A stretch of 64,000 nt of DNA from an uncultured Corynebacterium sp. (GCF_946221155.1 NZ_CAMIAN010000001.1:49868-113867), one strand, 5' to 3'; counted from the first letter of the stretch, positions 52,584 through 61,252 are shown. Notes: generated by a model from the sequence alone, not told the origin. Translations and numbers: made by a program.

Positions 52584-53705
52584 GTGAGCAGTTTTTCCAC
52601 TGTCCTCGTCACCGGCGGGGCCGGCTTTATCGGTGCAAACTTCGTTCATCGCACGTTGGAGACCAAGCCGGACGTCAAGGTTTTTGTTTTTGACGCCCTC
52701 ACGTATGCAGCGAACCCACTGAATCTACGCACTGACGATGGCACACCGCTGGAGGATGCTTATCCGGAGCGGATGGAGTTCATCGAGGGCGACGTGGCGG
52801 ATGCATCGGCGTTTCGGGCGGCCCTCGAACGGGCCATAGCAGCGACCGAGCAGCCCGAACCAGCACTAGGGGTGGAGCAATCCGCTGCCGACCGGATTGC
52901 GATCGTGCACTTCGCGGCGGAGAGCCACAACGATAACTCCCTGGCCACGCCCGTGATCTTCGCCCGAAGCAACGTGGAGGGCACCTTGAACGTCGCCCAG
53001 GCCGCCGCGGACCTCGGGGTGCGCCTGCACCACATATCCACCGATGAGGTCTTCGGCGACCTCGCCTTGGACGATCCGAATCGCTTCACGGTGGATACCC
53101 CGTACAACCCGTCCTCGCCCTACTCTGCATCCAAGGCGGCGGCCGATCACTTTGTCCGCGCCTTTGTGCGCTCGCGGGGGTTGAAGGCCACTATCTCCAA
53201 TTGCTCGAACAACTATGGCCCGCGCCAGCATCCGGAGAAGTTCATTCCCCGGCAGATCACCGGCTTAATCGAGGGGCATCGTCCCCGCCTATACGGCACG
53301 GGCGAGAACGTCCGCGATTGGATTCATGTGGATGACCACAACGACGCTGTCTGGGCGATCCTGGATTCAGGAAAACCGGGGGAGACCTACCTCATCGGCG
53401 CGGAGGGGGAGCGCTCCAACCTGCAGGTCGTGCGCGACCTGCTGGAGCTGTTCGGCCGCCCGGCGGATGACTTTGTGCACGTCACCGACCGTCCGGGCCA
53501 CGACCGCCGTTATGCGATCGATCCCAGCAGCATTGCCGAGCTGGGGTGGCAGCCGCGCTTCACGGACTTCGCCTCCGGGCTTGCCGAGACGGTGGAATGG
53601 TACCGCCGGAATGAGAAGTGGTGGGTTGAGTCCAGGGCGGCGTCCGAAAAGAAATACAGCGCCACCGAACAAGAAATAACCGCAGAAGAGATCGATCCCT
53701 CGTAG
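52584..53705 (+). CDS. rmlB: dTDP-glucose 4,6-dehydratase
   Basis: Second step of dTDP-L-rhamnose synthesis, needed for the rhamnose linker between arabinogalactan and peptidoglycan. The extended SDR enzyme has 373 residues: the NAD motif TGGAGFIGANFVH near 10-22, STDEVFGD near 152 (catalytic Asp/Glu) and YSASKAAAD near 176 (Tyr-xxx-Lys). About 30 extra C-terminal residues, rich in Glu, exceed the usual length. The partner genes rmlC and rmlA lie 4 kb downstream, beyond an iron transporter. Confidence 0.93.
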   Translation: MSSFSTVLVTGGAGFIGANFVHRTLETKPDVKVFVFDALTYAANPLNLRTDDGTPLEDAYPERMEFIEGDVADASAFRAALERAIAATEQPEPALGVEQSAADRIAIVHFAAESHNDNSLATPVIFARSNVEGTLNVAQAAADLGVRLHHISTDEVFGDLALDDPNRFTVDTPYNPSSPYSASKAAADHFVRAFVRSRGLKATISNCSNNYGPRQHPEKFIPRQITGLIEGHRPRLYGTGENVRDWIHVDDHNDAVWAILDSGKPGETYLIGAEGERSNLQVVRDLLELFGRPADDFVHVTDRPGHDRRYAIDPSSIAELGWQPRFTDFASGLAETVEWYRRNEKWWVESRAASEKKYSATEQEITAEEIDPS

Positions 53706-53733
53706 CGTCACCCGCGCGGGGGCGCCCACCCTC

Positions 53734-53752
53734 TTAAGCAAGGCTTGACTAA
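53734..53752. promoter_or_regulatory. Second, weaker DtxR-like box
   Basis: The 19 bases match the DtxR consensus TTAGGTTAGGCTAACCTAA at about 13 of 19 positions, including GGCT and a terminal CTAA. It lies 17 bases upstream of the better box. Confidence 0.4.
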
Positions 53753-53768
53753 CTTAGTGGACCCTATG

Positions 53769-53787
53769 TAAGGTTCGGCTAACCGTA
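53769..53787. promoter_or_regulatory. DtxR-like iron box
   Basis: TAAGGTTCGGCTAACCGTA matches 15 of 19 positions of the DtxR consensus, including the full GGCTAACC half. It lies 33 bases upstream of the siderophore-binding lipoprotein gene. Repression by iron-loaded DtxR is therefore likely. Confidence 0.7.
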
Positions 53788-53819
53788 TGTTCAGTTAGTT
53801 TGAATTTTGTAAGGGAAAA

Positions 53820-54812
53820 ATGGCAAAGAATCGCATCAAGCTGCTGGCCGCACTCCTGGCAGCAGGAATGTCCCTGGCTGCCTGCGGCTCCGCCGACGAG
53901 AGTGCTCCGAGCAACCAGTCCAGTGGAGACTCGATCTCCATCGAGGACAACAGCGGTGAGCTGCAGGTTCCGAAGAACCCGAAGTCGGTGGTAGCGCTAG
54001 ATAACCGCAGCTTCGAGATCCTCAACGAGTGGGGAGTGGAACTTTCCGCTGCTCCGAAGAAGCTGGTTCCGGCGACCGTCACCGACTATAAGGACGACGA
54101 AGAAATCAAGGACCTTGGCAACCACAAGGAGCCTGACTTCGAGGCTCTGGTGGCAGCCCAGCCAGACCTGGTGATCAGCGGCCAGCGCTTCAAGGACCGT
54201 GACGAGGAGATCAAGGAACTGGTCCCGGATGCGGCCGTCGTGGAGCTGGAGCCCCGCGAGGATAAGCCGATGGACGAGGAGCTGATCCGCCAGATCATCA
54301 CCCTGGGTGAAATCTTCGACAAGAAGAACAAAGCCGACAAGATGGTGCAGGACTTCAACGATGCGAAGGATCGCGCGAAGAAGGCCTACGACAAGCTGGA
54401 GGGCGACAAGAAGGTCATGGCCGTCAATGTCTCCGGCGGCGAAATCGGTTACGTTGCGCCGCACATCGGCCGCGTATGGGGTCCTGTGTTCGACTGGCTG
54501 GGCATGGACCCGGCACTGGAGGTCGACAACGCCTCCAGCAACCACGAGGGCGATGACATCTCTGTCGAGGCCATCGCAGATGCGAAGCCGGACTGGATGC
54601 TGGTGATGGACCGCGACGGTGCCATCAACGCGGACAAGCCGGATTACTCCCCGGCGGCAGACGTGATCAAGCGCGCCGATGCGCTGAAGGGTGTGCCGGC
54701 GCTGAAGGAGGATCGCGTGCTCGTGGCACCGCAGGATACGTACATCAACGAGTCGATCACTACCTACACCGAGATCCTGAACTCCCTGGCAGACGCCTTC
54801 GAAGGGAAGTAA
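53820..54812 (+). CDS. Iron-siderophore ABC transporter substrate-binding lipoprotein
   Basis: A 330-residue lipoprotein: signal peptide to residue 21 and lipidated C22 in LAACG. The periplasmic-binding fold resembles FatB/CeuE/YclQ (catecholate or petrobactin-type) proteins, with KSVVALDNRSFEILNEWGV near 58-76 and DFEALVAAQPDLVISG near 109-124. It delivers ferric siderophore to the two permeases downstream. DtxR-like boxes precede it. The siderophore specificity cannot be read from the sequence, and no biosynthetic genes are present. Confidence 0.9.
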   Translation: MAKNRIKLLAALLAAGMSLAACGSADESAPSNQSSGDSISIEDNSGELQVPKNPKSVVALDNRSFEILNEWGVELSAAPKKLVPATVTDYKDDEEIKDLGNHKEPDFEALVAAQPDLVISGQRFKDRDEEIKELVPDAAVVELEPREDKPMDEELIRQIITLGEIFDKKNKADKMVQDFNDAKDRAKKAYDKLEGDKKVMAVNVSGGEIGYVAPHIGRVWGPVFDWLGMDPALEVDNASSNHEGDDISVEAIADAKPDWMLVMDRDGAINADKPDYSPAADVIKRADALKGVPALKEDRVLVAPQDTYINESITTYTEILNSLADAFEGK

Positions 54813-54855
54813 TAGCGCGAATACTGCGCGCTGTGCAGCACCGCGCATTGCCGCC

Positions 54856-54869
54856 GTGCAGTACTGCAC
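54856..54869. repeat. Perfect 14-base palindrome in the transporter operon
   Basis: GTGCAGTACTGCAC is self-complementary and lies in the 88-base gap between the binding protein and first permease genes. The same gap has GCGCG-rich inverted pairs near 54816-54845. It could limit read-through so that the binding protein is made in excess; this is inferred. Confidence 0.45.
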
Positions 54870-54900
54870 AACGCTATAGAAAGTGAATTGACCAGCTGGA

Positions 54901-55902
54901 ATGACTGCTCAGAGCACTACGTCACCCGAGGTTCGCAACGAACCTCGGGTTGCGCGTACCCGGGGAAAGCTTGTCGACTGGAAGTTCCTGGTCGCCGCAG
55001 CGATTGTAGGGGCGCTTCTCGTCGGCAGCCTGTTGATCGGCGAATACGATGTTTTCAACGCGCAAGATGGCATCGACATGTTCTCCATCACCCGCGTCCC
55101 GCGCACCATCGCACTGGTGCTGGCGGGCGCGGCGATGGCTATGTGCGGGCTGGTGATGCAAATGCTCACGCAGAACCGCTTCGTTTCTCCGACCACCACC
55201 GGCACTACAGAATGGGCGGGCCTGGGTCTGCTGTTCGTGATGATCGTCTTTCCCGGTGCGTCCGTGATGGGGCGAATGGTCGGCGCCGTCGTGTTTTCTT
55301 TCGTCGGCGCGATGGTGTTCTTCTTCTTCCTGCAGCGGGTATCGCTACGCTCCTCGCTGATCGTGCCGATTGTGGGCATCATGCTGGGCGCGGTTGTCTC
55401 CGCGGTCTCCACCTTTGTGGCGCTGCAGACTGACATGCTGCAGCAGCTGGGTGTGTGGTTTGCCGGTAGCTTCACCTCGGTCTACAAAGGCCAGTACGAG
55501 GTGCTGTGGGTGGTGCTGTTGGTCGTGGTGGGTGTGTTTCTGCTGGCCGATCGGCTAACTCTGGCTGGCCTGGGCGAGGACTTCGCTACGAGCGTGGGTA
55601 TGAACTACCGGCGAATCGTGCTGGTGGGTACCGTGATGGTCGCCATCGCCGTGGGTGTGGTGACAGTCGTGGTCGGCAATCTGCCTTTCTTGGGGCTGAT
55701 CGTGCCGAACATTGTCTCGATGATCCGCGGCGACGACCTGCGCAGTAACCTGCCGTGGGTGTGCCTGGTGGGCATCGCTACGGTCGCTGCCTGTGATCTG
55801 CTGGCCCGCACGCTGATATCGCCTTTCGAGATCCCCGTTTCCGTGGTGCTGGGCATCGTCGGCGCGGTTGTCTTCGTCGTGCTGATTGTGAGGAACCGCT
55901 AA
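54901..55902 (+). CDS. Iron-siderophore ABC transporter permease (first)
   Basis: A 333-residue FecCD-family permease with about nine helices after a ~28-residue cytosolic start. The family motif RVPRTIALVLAGAAMAMCGLVMQ lies near 67-89 and the ATPase-coupling GNLPFLGLIVPNIV near 259-272. ATG 54901 has only a weak ribosome-binding site. The stop overlaps the second permease start by one base. Confidence 0.92.
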   Translation: MTAQSTTSPEVRNEPRVARTRGKLVDWKFLVAAAIVGALLVGSLLIGEYDVFNAQDGIDMFSITRVPRTIALVLAGAAMAMCGLVMQMLTQNRFVSPTTTGTTEWAGLGLLFVMIVFPGASVMGRMVGAVVFSFVGAMVFFFFLQRVSLRSSLIVPIVGIMLGAVVSAVSTFVALQTDMLQQLGVWFAGSFTSVYKGQYEVLWVVLLVVVGVFLLADRLTLAGLGEDFATSVGMNYRRIVLVGTVMVAIAVGVVTVVVGNLPFLGLIVPNIVSMIRGDDLRSNLPWVCLVGIATVAACDLLARTLISPFEIPVSVVLGIVGAVVFVVLIVRNR

Positions 55903-56960
55903 TGACGAACCTGACCCTCGAGCGGCTTGTACCGCAGCGCTTGCTCTCGAGCATGCCCGGCCGTTCTTCCGGTGCGTTCCCTACGCAGTCGATGGCGGCG
56001 AAGTACTGGCTAGCCCTGGGCATCATTGCTGTCCTGGGCGTGGCTTCTGCAGTGGGGCTGCTGGCTTATGGCAACCCGATGCCTTTCGGTACGCGTGGTT
56101 TTTGGCTACTGGCAGAGCGCCGTATGAACGCGGTGATCGCCATCGCCATCGTCGCGGTTGCCCAGGCAGTGGCGACGGTGGCTTTCCAAACAGTGACGAA
56201 TAACCGCATCATCACTCCGTCGATCATGGGGTTCGAGTCGCTGTACGTGGCCATCCACACTTCCACAGTGTTCTTCCTGGGCGGCAGCGGTCTGGTGGAG
56301 GCTCGCACCATGACGACGTACATCATCCAGCTGGCGCTCATGGTCGGCTTCGCGCTGCTGCTGTATTCCTGGCTGCTCACCGGCAAGAACGCGAATATGC
56401 ACGCAATGTTGCTGGTCGGCATTGTTATCGGGGCAGGTTTGGGGTCGGTGTCTACCTTCATGCAGCGTCTTTTGACGCCCAGCGACTTCGACCTACTGAC
56501 CGCTCGTCTGTTCGGATCGGTGAATAACGCGGAGCCGGAGTACTTTCCGATTTCCATCGTGCTGGTTGCCGTGGCCGCAGGCGCGCTACTGCTGATGTCC
56601 CGCACTCTCAACGTGCTGGCCTTGGGGCCGGATGCGACGATGAACCTGGGTATCAACCACCGAAGCAAGTCGATCGTGGTGCTCATTCTGGTCGCGGTCC
56701 TCATGGCTGTCTCCACTGCGTTAGTTGGCCCGATGGCCTTCCTAGGATTCTTGGTGGCTACGCTGGCCTACCAGTTCGCGGGTACCTCCGACCACCGCTA
56801 CGTCTTCCCGATGGCCATCGCCACGGCCTTCCTGGTGCTGGCTGGCGCGTACTTCGTGATGAACCACATTTTCTACGCGCAGGGCGTGGTCTCGATCATC
56901 ATTGAGTTGGTCGGCGGTACGGTGTTCCTCTACGTCATTCTTAGAAAGGGGCGACTGTGA
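55902..56960 (+). CDS. Iron-siderophore ABC transporter permease (second)
   Basis: A 352-residue FecCD-family permease, the partner of the preceding one. RRMNAVIAIAIVAVAQAVATV near 70-90 and a late VGPMAFLGFLVATLAYQFAGT near 275-295 correspond to family signatures. The N-terminal ~35 residues are cytosolic. Its last four bases overlap the ATPase start (GTGA). Confidence 0.92.
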   Translation: MTNLTLERLVPQRLLSSMPGRSSGAFPTQSMAAKYWLALGIIAVLGVASAVGLLAYGNPMPFGTRGFWLLAERRMNAVIAIAIVAVAQAVATVAFQTVTNNRIITPSIMGFESLYVAIHTSTVFFLGGSGLVEARTMTTYIIQLALMVGFALLLYSWLLTGKNANMHAMLLVGIVIGAGLGSVSTFMQRLLTPSDFDLLTARLFGSVNNAEPEYFPISIVLVAVAAGALLLMSRTLNVLALGPDATMNLGINHRSKSIVVLILVAVLMAVSTALVGPMAFLGFLVATLAYQFAGTSDHRYVFPMAIATAFLVLAGAYFVMNHIFYAQGVVSIIIELVGGTVFLYVILRKGRL

Positions 56961-57724
56961 TCAAGCTGTCCGAAGTCGCTAAGAAATATAGTGACGCCTC
57001 CGGTTCCGGAGCCAGCATCGGTCCGGCGGACCTGGAGATCCCCGCCGGGGGAGTGACCTCCCTGGTCGGCCCCAACGGTGCGGGCAAATCCACCCTGCTC
57101 ACCATGATGGGGCGACTGCTGGATCTGGACGAGGGCATCATCGAGGTCGCCGGCTTTGATGTGAGCACCACGAAGTCCAAGGACCTGGCGAAGGTGCTGT
57201 CCATTCTGCGGCAGGAGAACCACTTCGTCACCCGTTTGACAGTCCGCCAGCTGGTGGGCTTCGGTCGTTTCCCATATTCCAAGGGACGGTTGACGCGGAA
57301 GGACGAGGAGATCATCTCCACCTACATCGACTTCCTAAACCTCCGCGAGCTGGAAAATCGCTACCTGGATCAGCTATCCGGCGGGCAGCGACAGCGCGCC
57401 TATGTGGCAATGGTGCTGTGCCAGGAGACCGACTATGTGTTGCTGGACGAACCGCTGAACAACCTGGACATCGCCCACGCGGTGCAGATGATGAAGCACC
57501 TGCGCCGGGCGGCTTCGGAGTTCGGCCGCACCATCATTGTGGTGCTGCACGACATCAACTTCGCGGCGAAATACTCGGACCACATCTGCGCCGTCAAGGA
57601 CGGGCAGATTGTGCGCTTCGGCACTCCGGAAGAACTCATGACCGACGAAATATTGACCGACATCTTCGACACCCCTGTGACCGTCGTCGATGGCCCCGAT
57701 GGGCCACTGGCCTGCTACTTCTAG
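56957..57724 (+). CDS. Iron-siderophore ABC transporter ATP-binding protein
   Basis: A 255-residue ABC ATPase with Walker A GPNGAGKS near 38-45, signature LSGGQRQRAYVAM near 140-152, Walker B YVLLDEPLNNLD near 160-171 and the switch histidine in VVLHDINF near 196. It resembles FepC/YclP proteins and completes a DtxR-controlled operon of one binding protein, two permeases and one ATPase. GTG 56957 overlaps the permease stop. Confidence 0.93.
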   Translation: MIKLSEVAKKYSDASGSGASIGPADLEIPAGGVTSLVGPNGAGKSTLLTMMGRLLDLDEGIIEVAGFDVSTTKSKDLAKVLSILRQENHFVTRLTVRQLVGFGRFPYSKGRLTRKDEEIISTYIDFLNLRELENRYLDQLSGGQRQRAYVAMVLCQETDYVLLDEPLNNLDIAHAVQMMKHLRRAASEFGRTIIVVLHDINFAAKYSDHICAVKDGQIVRFGTPEELMTDEILTDIFDTPVTVVDGPDGPLACYF

Positions 57725-57778
57725 GCCCGCCGCATAACCTGCCGTTGGTTGTCCGACAGCGCCGCTAAAGTAGAAACC

Positions 57779-58474
57779 ATGAGTGAAACCACCCCGCGCA
57801 TCGACGAGCTACTGGCAACGGCTGAACCTGGCAGCATTGTGGATCTTCCCATCCCCGGCGCCTGGGCTTATGTGCCGAAGGTGCATGGCGACGAGCGCGG
57901 CAGTTTCCACGAAAGCTTCAAGGCGGAGGCTTTCGGTGAGAAGCTGGGGTACCCCTTCGAGGTGGCCCAGGGGAATCTTTCGCGTTCCTCCCGCAACGTG
58001 GTCCGGGGTATTCACTTGGCGGATGTGCCGCCGGGGCAGGCGAAGTTCGTCAGCTGCCTTTCCGGTGCGATCACGGATGTGCTGGTGGATGTTCGAGTGG
58101 GCTCGCCGACGTTCGGCCAGCACATCACCGTGGAGCTGTCTGCGGAGAATAATTTCAGCGTCTACGTGCCCCTGGGCGTAGGCCACGGATTCCGCGCACA
58201 CTCCGACCAGACGACCGTGAACTACCTGGTCACCGAGGCATACAACCCGCAGAGGGAATACGGTATCGACCCGTTTGATGCGGAACTGGCTGTAGCCTGG
58301 GGCGTCACTAAGGAACAAGCCGTACTATCCAACAAGGACGATTCGGCGCCGAGCTTGAGCGAGGTGCGCGACCGCCTGCCCGAATACCGCGAGGTGCGGG
58401 CATGGGAGGCACAGCTGCGCGCCGACTGGGCCGAGGCGCTGCAGGCCGCCGACGAGTGGGAGCAAACCGACTGA
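57779..58474 (+). CDS. rmlC: dTDP-4-dehydrorhamnose 3,5-epimerase
   Basis: Third step of dTDP-rhamnose synthesis. The 231-residue cupin-type enzyme has the DERGSFHESFKAEAF motif near 39-53 and the catalytic histidine in NVVRGIHLADVPPGQAKFV near 73-91, with VPLGVGHGF near 131. Some corynebacteria have RmlC fused to RmlD; here it stands alone and no rmlD is in the window. TAAAGT (57766-57771) is 7 bases before ATG 57779, giving this gene pair its own leaderless promoter. Confidence 0.92.
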   Translation: MSETTPRIDELLATAEPGSIVDLPIPGAWAYVPKVHGDERGSFHESFKAEAFGEKLGYPFEVAQGNLSRSSRNVVRGIHLADVPPGQAKFVSCLSGAITDVLVDVRVGSPTFGQHITVELSAENNFSVYVPLGVGHGFRAHSDQTTVNYLVTEAYNPQREYGIDPFDAELAVAWGVTKEQAVLSNKDDSAPSLSEVRDRLPEYREVRAWEAQLRADWAEALQAADEWEQTD

Positions 58475-59349
58475 TGAAGGGCATCATCCTGGCCGGGGGA
58501 ACCGGCTCGCGGCTGTGGCCGATCACGCAGGGCATTTCCAAGCAACTGGTGCCCGTGTACGACAAGCCGATGATCTACTACCCGCTGACAACTCTGATGC
58601 TGGCGGGCATTCGCGACATCCTGGTGATCACCACAGGCGCGGACGCACAACAGTTCCGCGGGCTGCTAGGCGACGGCTCGCAGTTCGGCGTGCAGATCAG
58701 CTACGCAGTGCAGGACCAGCCGAATGGCCTGGCGGAAGCCTTCATTGTGGGCGAGGACTTCATCGGCGACGACGCAGTGGCCCTAGTGCTGGGCGACAAT
58801 ATCTTCTACGGCACCGGCCTGGGCACCCAGCTGCGGCGCTTCCACAACCCGGACGGCGGAGCGATCTTCGCCTATTGGGTGGCTGAACCCGAGGCATATG
58901 GCGTGGTGGAGTTTGACCGCGAGGGCACGGCCCTGAGCCTGGCGGAAAAGCCCGCGGAGCCGAAGTCCAACTACGCGGTTCCCGGACTGTATTTCTACTC
59001 CAACGACGTGGTGCGGATCGCCAAGTCGCTGGAACCCAGCGAGCGCGGGGAGCTGGAGATCACAGACATCAACCGCCGCTACCTGGCGGAAGGGCGCTTG
59101 CACGTGGAGGTGCTGCCGCGCGGTACCGCCTGGCTGGACACGGGAACGGTCGACGACCTGGCCGCCGCCGGGGACTTCGTCCGCGCCGTCGAACAACGGC
59201 AGGGGCTGAAGATCAGCTGCCCGGAGGAAGTCGCGTGGCGGCTGGGCTACATTGACGATGCGGAGCTGGGGGAGTCCGCGCGCAAGCTGGGCAAGAGCGC
59301 TTACGGGCAGTACCTCAGCGGGCTTCTGAGGCGTGGGAAGGAGCGGTAG
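58474..59349 (+). CDS. rmlA: Glucose-1-phosphate thymidylyltransferase
   Basis: First step of dTDP-rhamnose synthesis: glucose 1-phosphate plus dTTP to dTDP-glucose. The 291 residues begin MKGIILAGGTGSRLWPIT, the nucleotide-binding signature, and contain VLGDNIFYGTGL near 108 and EKPAEPKSNYAVPGLYFY near 159-176. ATG 58474 shares one base with the rmlC stop (TGATG), so a longer reading from 58402 is rejected. Confidence 0.95.
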   Translation: MKGIILAGGTGSRLWPITQGISKQLVPVYDKPMIYYPLTTLMLAGIRDILVITTGADAQQFRGLLGDGSQFGVQISYAVQDQPNGLAEAFIVGEDFIGDDAVALVLGDNIFYGTGLGTQLRRFHNPDGGAIFAYWVAEPEAYGVVEFDREGTALSLAEKPAEPKSNYAVPGLYFYSNDVVRIAKSLEPSERGELEITDINRRYLAEGRLHVEVLPRGTAWLDTGTVDDLAAAGDFVRAVEQRQGLKISCPEEVAWRLGYIDDAELGESARKLGKSAYGQYLSGLLRRGKER

Positions 59350-59353
59350 GCCA

Positions 59354-60415
59354 GTGGCTATTTCGATCGAGACGATCCCGGAGATGGTGGCGCGTACCTG
59401 GCGCGACTTGGAATGGACAGGTCGGCGCGTTCCGAAGCAGGGCATCGACCACGCTGTGGTGATTCTGGATGGGCTGCGCTCAAAGGAGTATGAACTCAAC
59501 GACATGCTGCCTGAGTCCGTCGTGGTGCGCGTGCCCTTCGAGAAGGAATACCGGGAACAGGCGATGCTGGAATCCTCACTGATCGCGCAGCTGTTCCGCC
59601 GCACCAAAGTGCGAGTGCCCGGGACGGTGCGGCAGGCCTACGCGCGGGGGACGTTCAACACCGCCGAGCCCGTGATGCTGACCATGCAGACCGAGCTGCT
59701 GGGCGAACCGCTGACCGCCGAGCTATGGCAGACGCTGTCCACCAGCCAGCGCGCCTGGGTGGCCGAGCAGCTGGGTAGCCTACTGGCCACGATGCACGCC
59801 TTCGACCCGGACGTGCTGCCGATGAGCCGAGTGGATTCCTGGTGGACCGACGGTGAGGCGACCAGCAAGCTAAATCACGCCCCGCGCACCCTTCCAGGCA
59901 AGCTGGAACTGATGAAGTCCCGCACGGAATCGATTCTGGCCCCGCGCTTGAATGCTGCGGAGATGGAATTCGTGAAGCGCGTGTTTGCACAGGTGGACGA
60001 ATTGCTCTCTCGTCCGGAACAGCAGCGTGCCCTGACCCACGGGGAGCTGCACGAGGATCACATGCTGTGGAACGCCGAGGGCGGCGTGGGCGTGATTGAC
60101 TTTTCAGACATGACTGTCGGCGACCCGGCCCTGGATTATGCACACTTCGCGGGCATCGCTCCGGAGCTGCCGAAAATGGTTTACGAACAGGCGATCATCC
60201 AGCACGAGCAGCGCCGCCAAGCCCCCGCAGTGCCAGGTGTACCGCAGCCGATGCCGGGACCACTGTACCGTGCGCCTGATGGTGGCCGTACCTCCGAAAG
60301 CGCCGAGGATACGGGTGTGCTGCGCCGCGCGGAGGTCTACAAGGATTGGGACAACATCTTCCTGCTGATCGACCACTACCGCACGGGGCGTTCGCCGCGC
60401 GTGGAGCTGCTTTAG
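59354..60415 (+). CDS. Aminoglycoside-phosphotransferase-like kinase
   Basis: A 353-residue protein with the protein-kinase-like phosphotransferase fold. The catalytic loop is HGELHEDHMLWN near 233-244 (usual HGDLHxxN with Glu for Asp), followed by GVIDFSDMTVGDPALDYAHF with the metal aspartate near 252. Substrate unknown; a small-molecule kinase is more likely than antibiotic resistance. GTG 59354 has GGAAGGAG about 10 bases upstream. Its stop abuts that of the convergent gene with no gap. Confidence 0.75.
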   Translation: MAISIETIPEMVARTWRDLEWTGRRVPKQGIDHAVVILDGLRSKEYELNDMLPESVVVRVPFEKEYREQAMLESSLIAQLFRRTKVRVPGTVRQAYARGTFNTAEPVMLTMQTELLGEPLTAELWQTLSTSQRAWVAEQLGSLLATMHAFDPDVLPMSRVDSWWTDGEATSKLNHAPRTLPGKLELMKSRTESILAPRLNAAEMEFVKRVFAQVDELLSRPEQQRALTHGELHEDHMLWNAEGGVGVIDFSDMTVGDPALDYAHFAGIAPELPKMVYEQAIIQHEQRRQAPAVPGVPQPMPGPLYRAPDGGRTSESAEDTGVLRRAEVYKDWDNIFLLIDHYRTGRSPRVELL

Positions 60416-60766
60416 TTACTCCCCGTCTTTCGGGGTGTCCGGGCCGTCCGTGTCGCGAGTGTCGTCGCCGCGCGCCTTGCGTTGCTGCTGTTCGCGGAGC
60501 TCCTGACGGCGCTTCCGTTCGGCCTCTTCTGCGTCTTTGGCCTCCTGCGCGCGGCGTTTCTTAAAGCGCTCTTTTTCGATGTTCCACAGAAAGTCCGGGT
60601 CGTCGTCCGGCCCCTTGTGGCCTAGCCCTTCTTGTTTATTATTGACGCCCCTACGCCTCAACGGCGACCCATTCCCCCAGGTCTGTGGACCGAATGCCTT
60701 CCACAGCAGCACGATGGTGACGATGATCAAGATGAGCAAAACAAGACGACCCATGGACTCCAGCAT
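60416..60766 (-). CDS. Small membrane-anchored charged protein
   Basis: A 116-residue protein with one N-terminal helix (GRLVLLILIIVTIVLLWKAF, about 6-25), then a highly charged coiled-coil-like region rich in Arg, Glu and Gln (about 60-100) and an acidic end. ATG 60766 is chosen: a longer in-frame reading to 60997 would run antisense through the divergent gene. A hairpin, CCCCG/CGGGG at 60421-60435, inside its last codons may terminate both convergent transcripts. Not a recognised family. Confidence 0.65.
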   Translation of the reverse strand: MLESMGRLVLLILIIVTIVLLWKAFGPQTWGNGSPLRRRGVNNKQEGLGHKGPDDDPDFLWNIEKERFKKRRAQEAKDAEEAERKRRQELREQQQRKARGDDTRDTDGPDTPKDGE

Positions 60767-60838
60767 AGAGGATTCGCCCGCATTCACTTCCGGCCGGTAA
60801 TTACCGGTTATCCAAGGGGTGAACGTAGTGTTGGGGAC

Positions 60839-61204
60839 GTGACTAACGATGATGTGAAGGCAAAGGACACGGCGGAAGACAAGGCCTCGAAGGGTTCTAA
60901 GGGCTCGTCGGTCGACAAGGGCAAGGCAGTGCGCGATATTGCGCTCTATGGTTTCTTGCGACTGGTCTTGTTCCTGGTGCTGACGTTCATCATCCACTCG
61001 GTCGTGGTATTGCTGGGAATGGCTAACTACTTCCCGCTGCTGATTAGCATGACGCTGGCGCTGATCCTGGCGCTACCGCTGTCGATGTTCATGTTCAAGG
61101 GATTGCGGCTGCGGGTGACTCAGCAGGTGGCAGCGTGGGATGCCGATAGGCAGGCCCACAAGCAGGAGCTGCGTAACCAGCTGCGGGAGCGTCTGGACGA
61201 CTAG
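60839..61204 (+). CDS. DUF4229 family membrane protein
   Basis: A 121-residue protein with a ~35-residue Lys/Ser/Asp-rich start, two membrane helices (about 40-60 and 67-85) and a basic helical tail. It matches the actinobacterial DUF4229 family found next to menA; function unknown. TAGTGT (60826-60831) lies 7 bases before GTG 60839, indicating a leaderless start, and the longer frame from 60632 is rejected as antisense to the neighbouring gene. Confidence 0.8.
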   Translation: MTNDDVKAKDTAEDKASKGSKGSSVDKGKAVRDIALYGFLRLVLFLVLTFIIHSVVVLLGMANYFPLLISMTLALILALPLSMFMFKGLRLRVTQQVAAWDADRQAHKQELRNQLRERLDD

Positions 61205-61252
61205 GGCGATTTAGCGCACTGCCTTCCACGGGCCAGCTGGGCGCAACTCAAC

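Noticed and set aside
60632..60838. N-terminal extension of the DUF4229 protein
   Set aside because: It would overlap the divergent small membrane gene; GTG 60839 has a well-placed -10 box and the family length.
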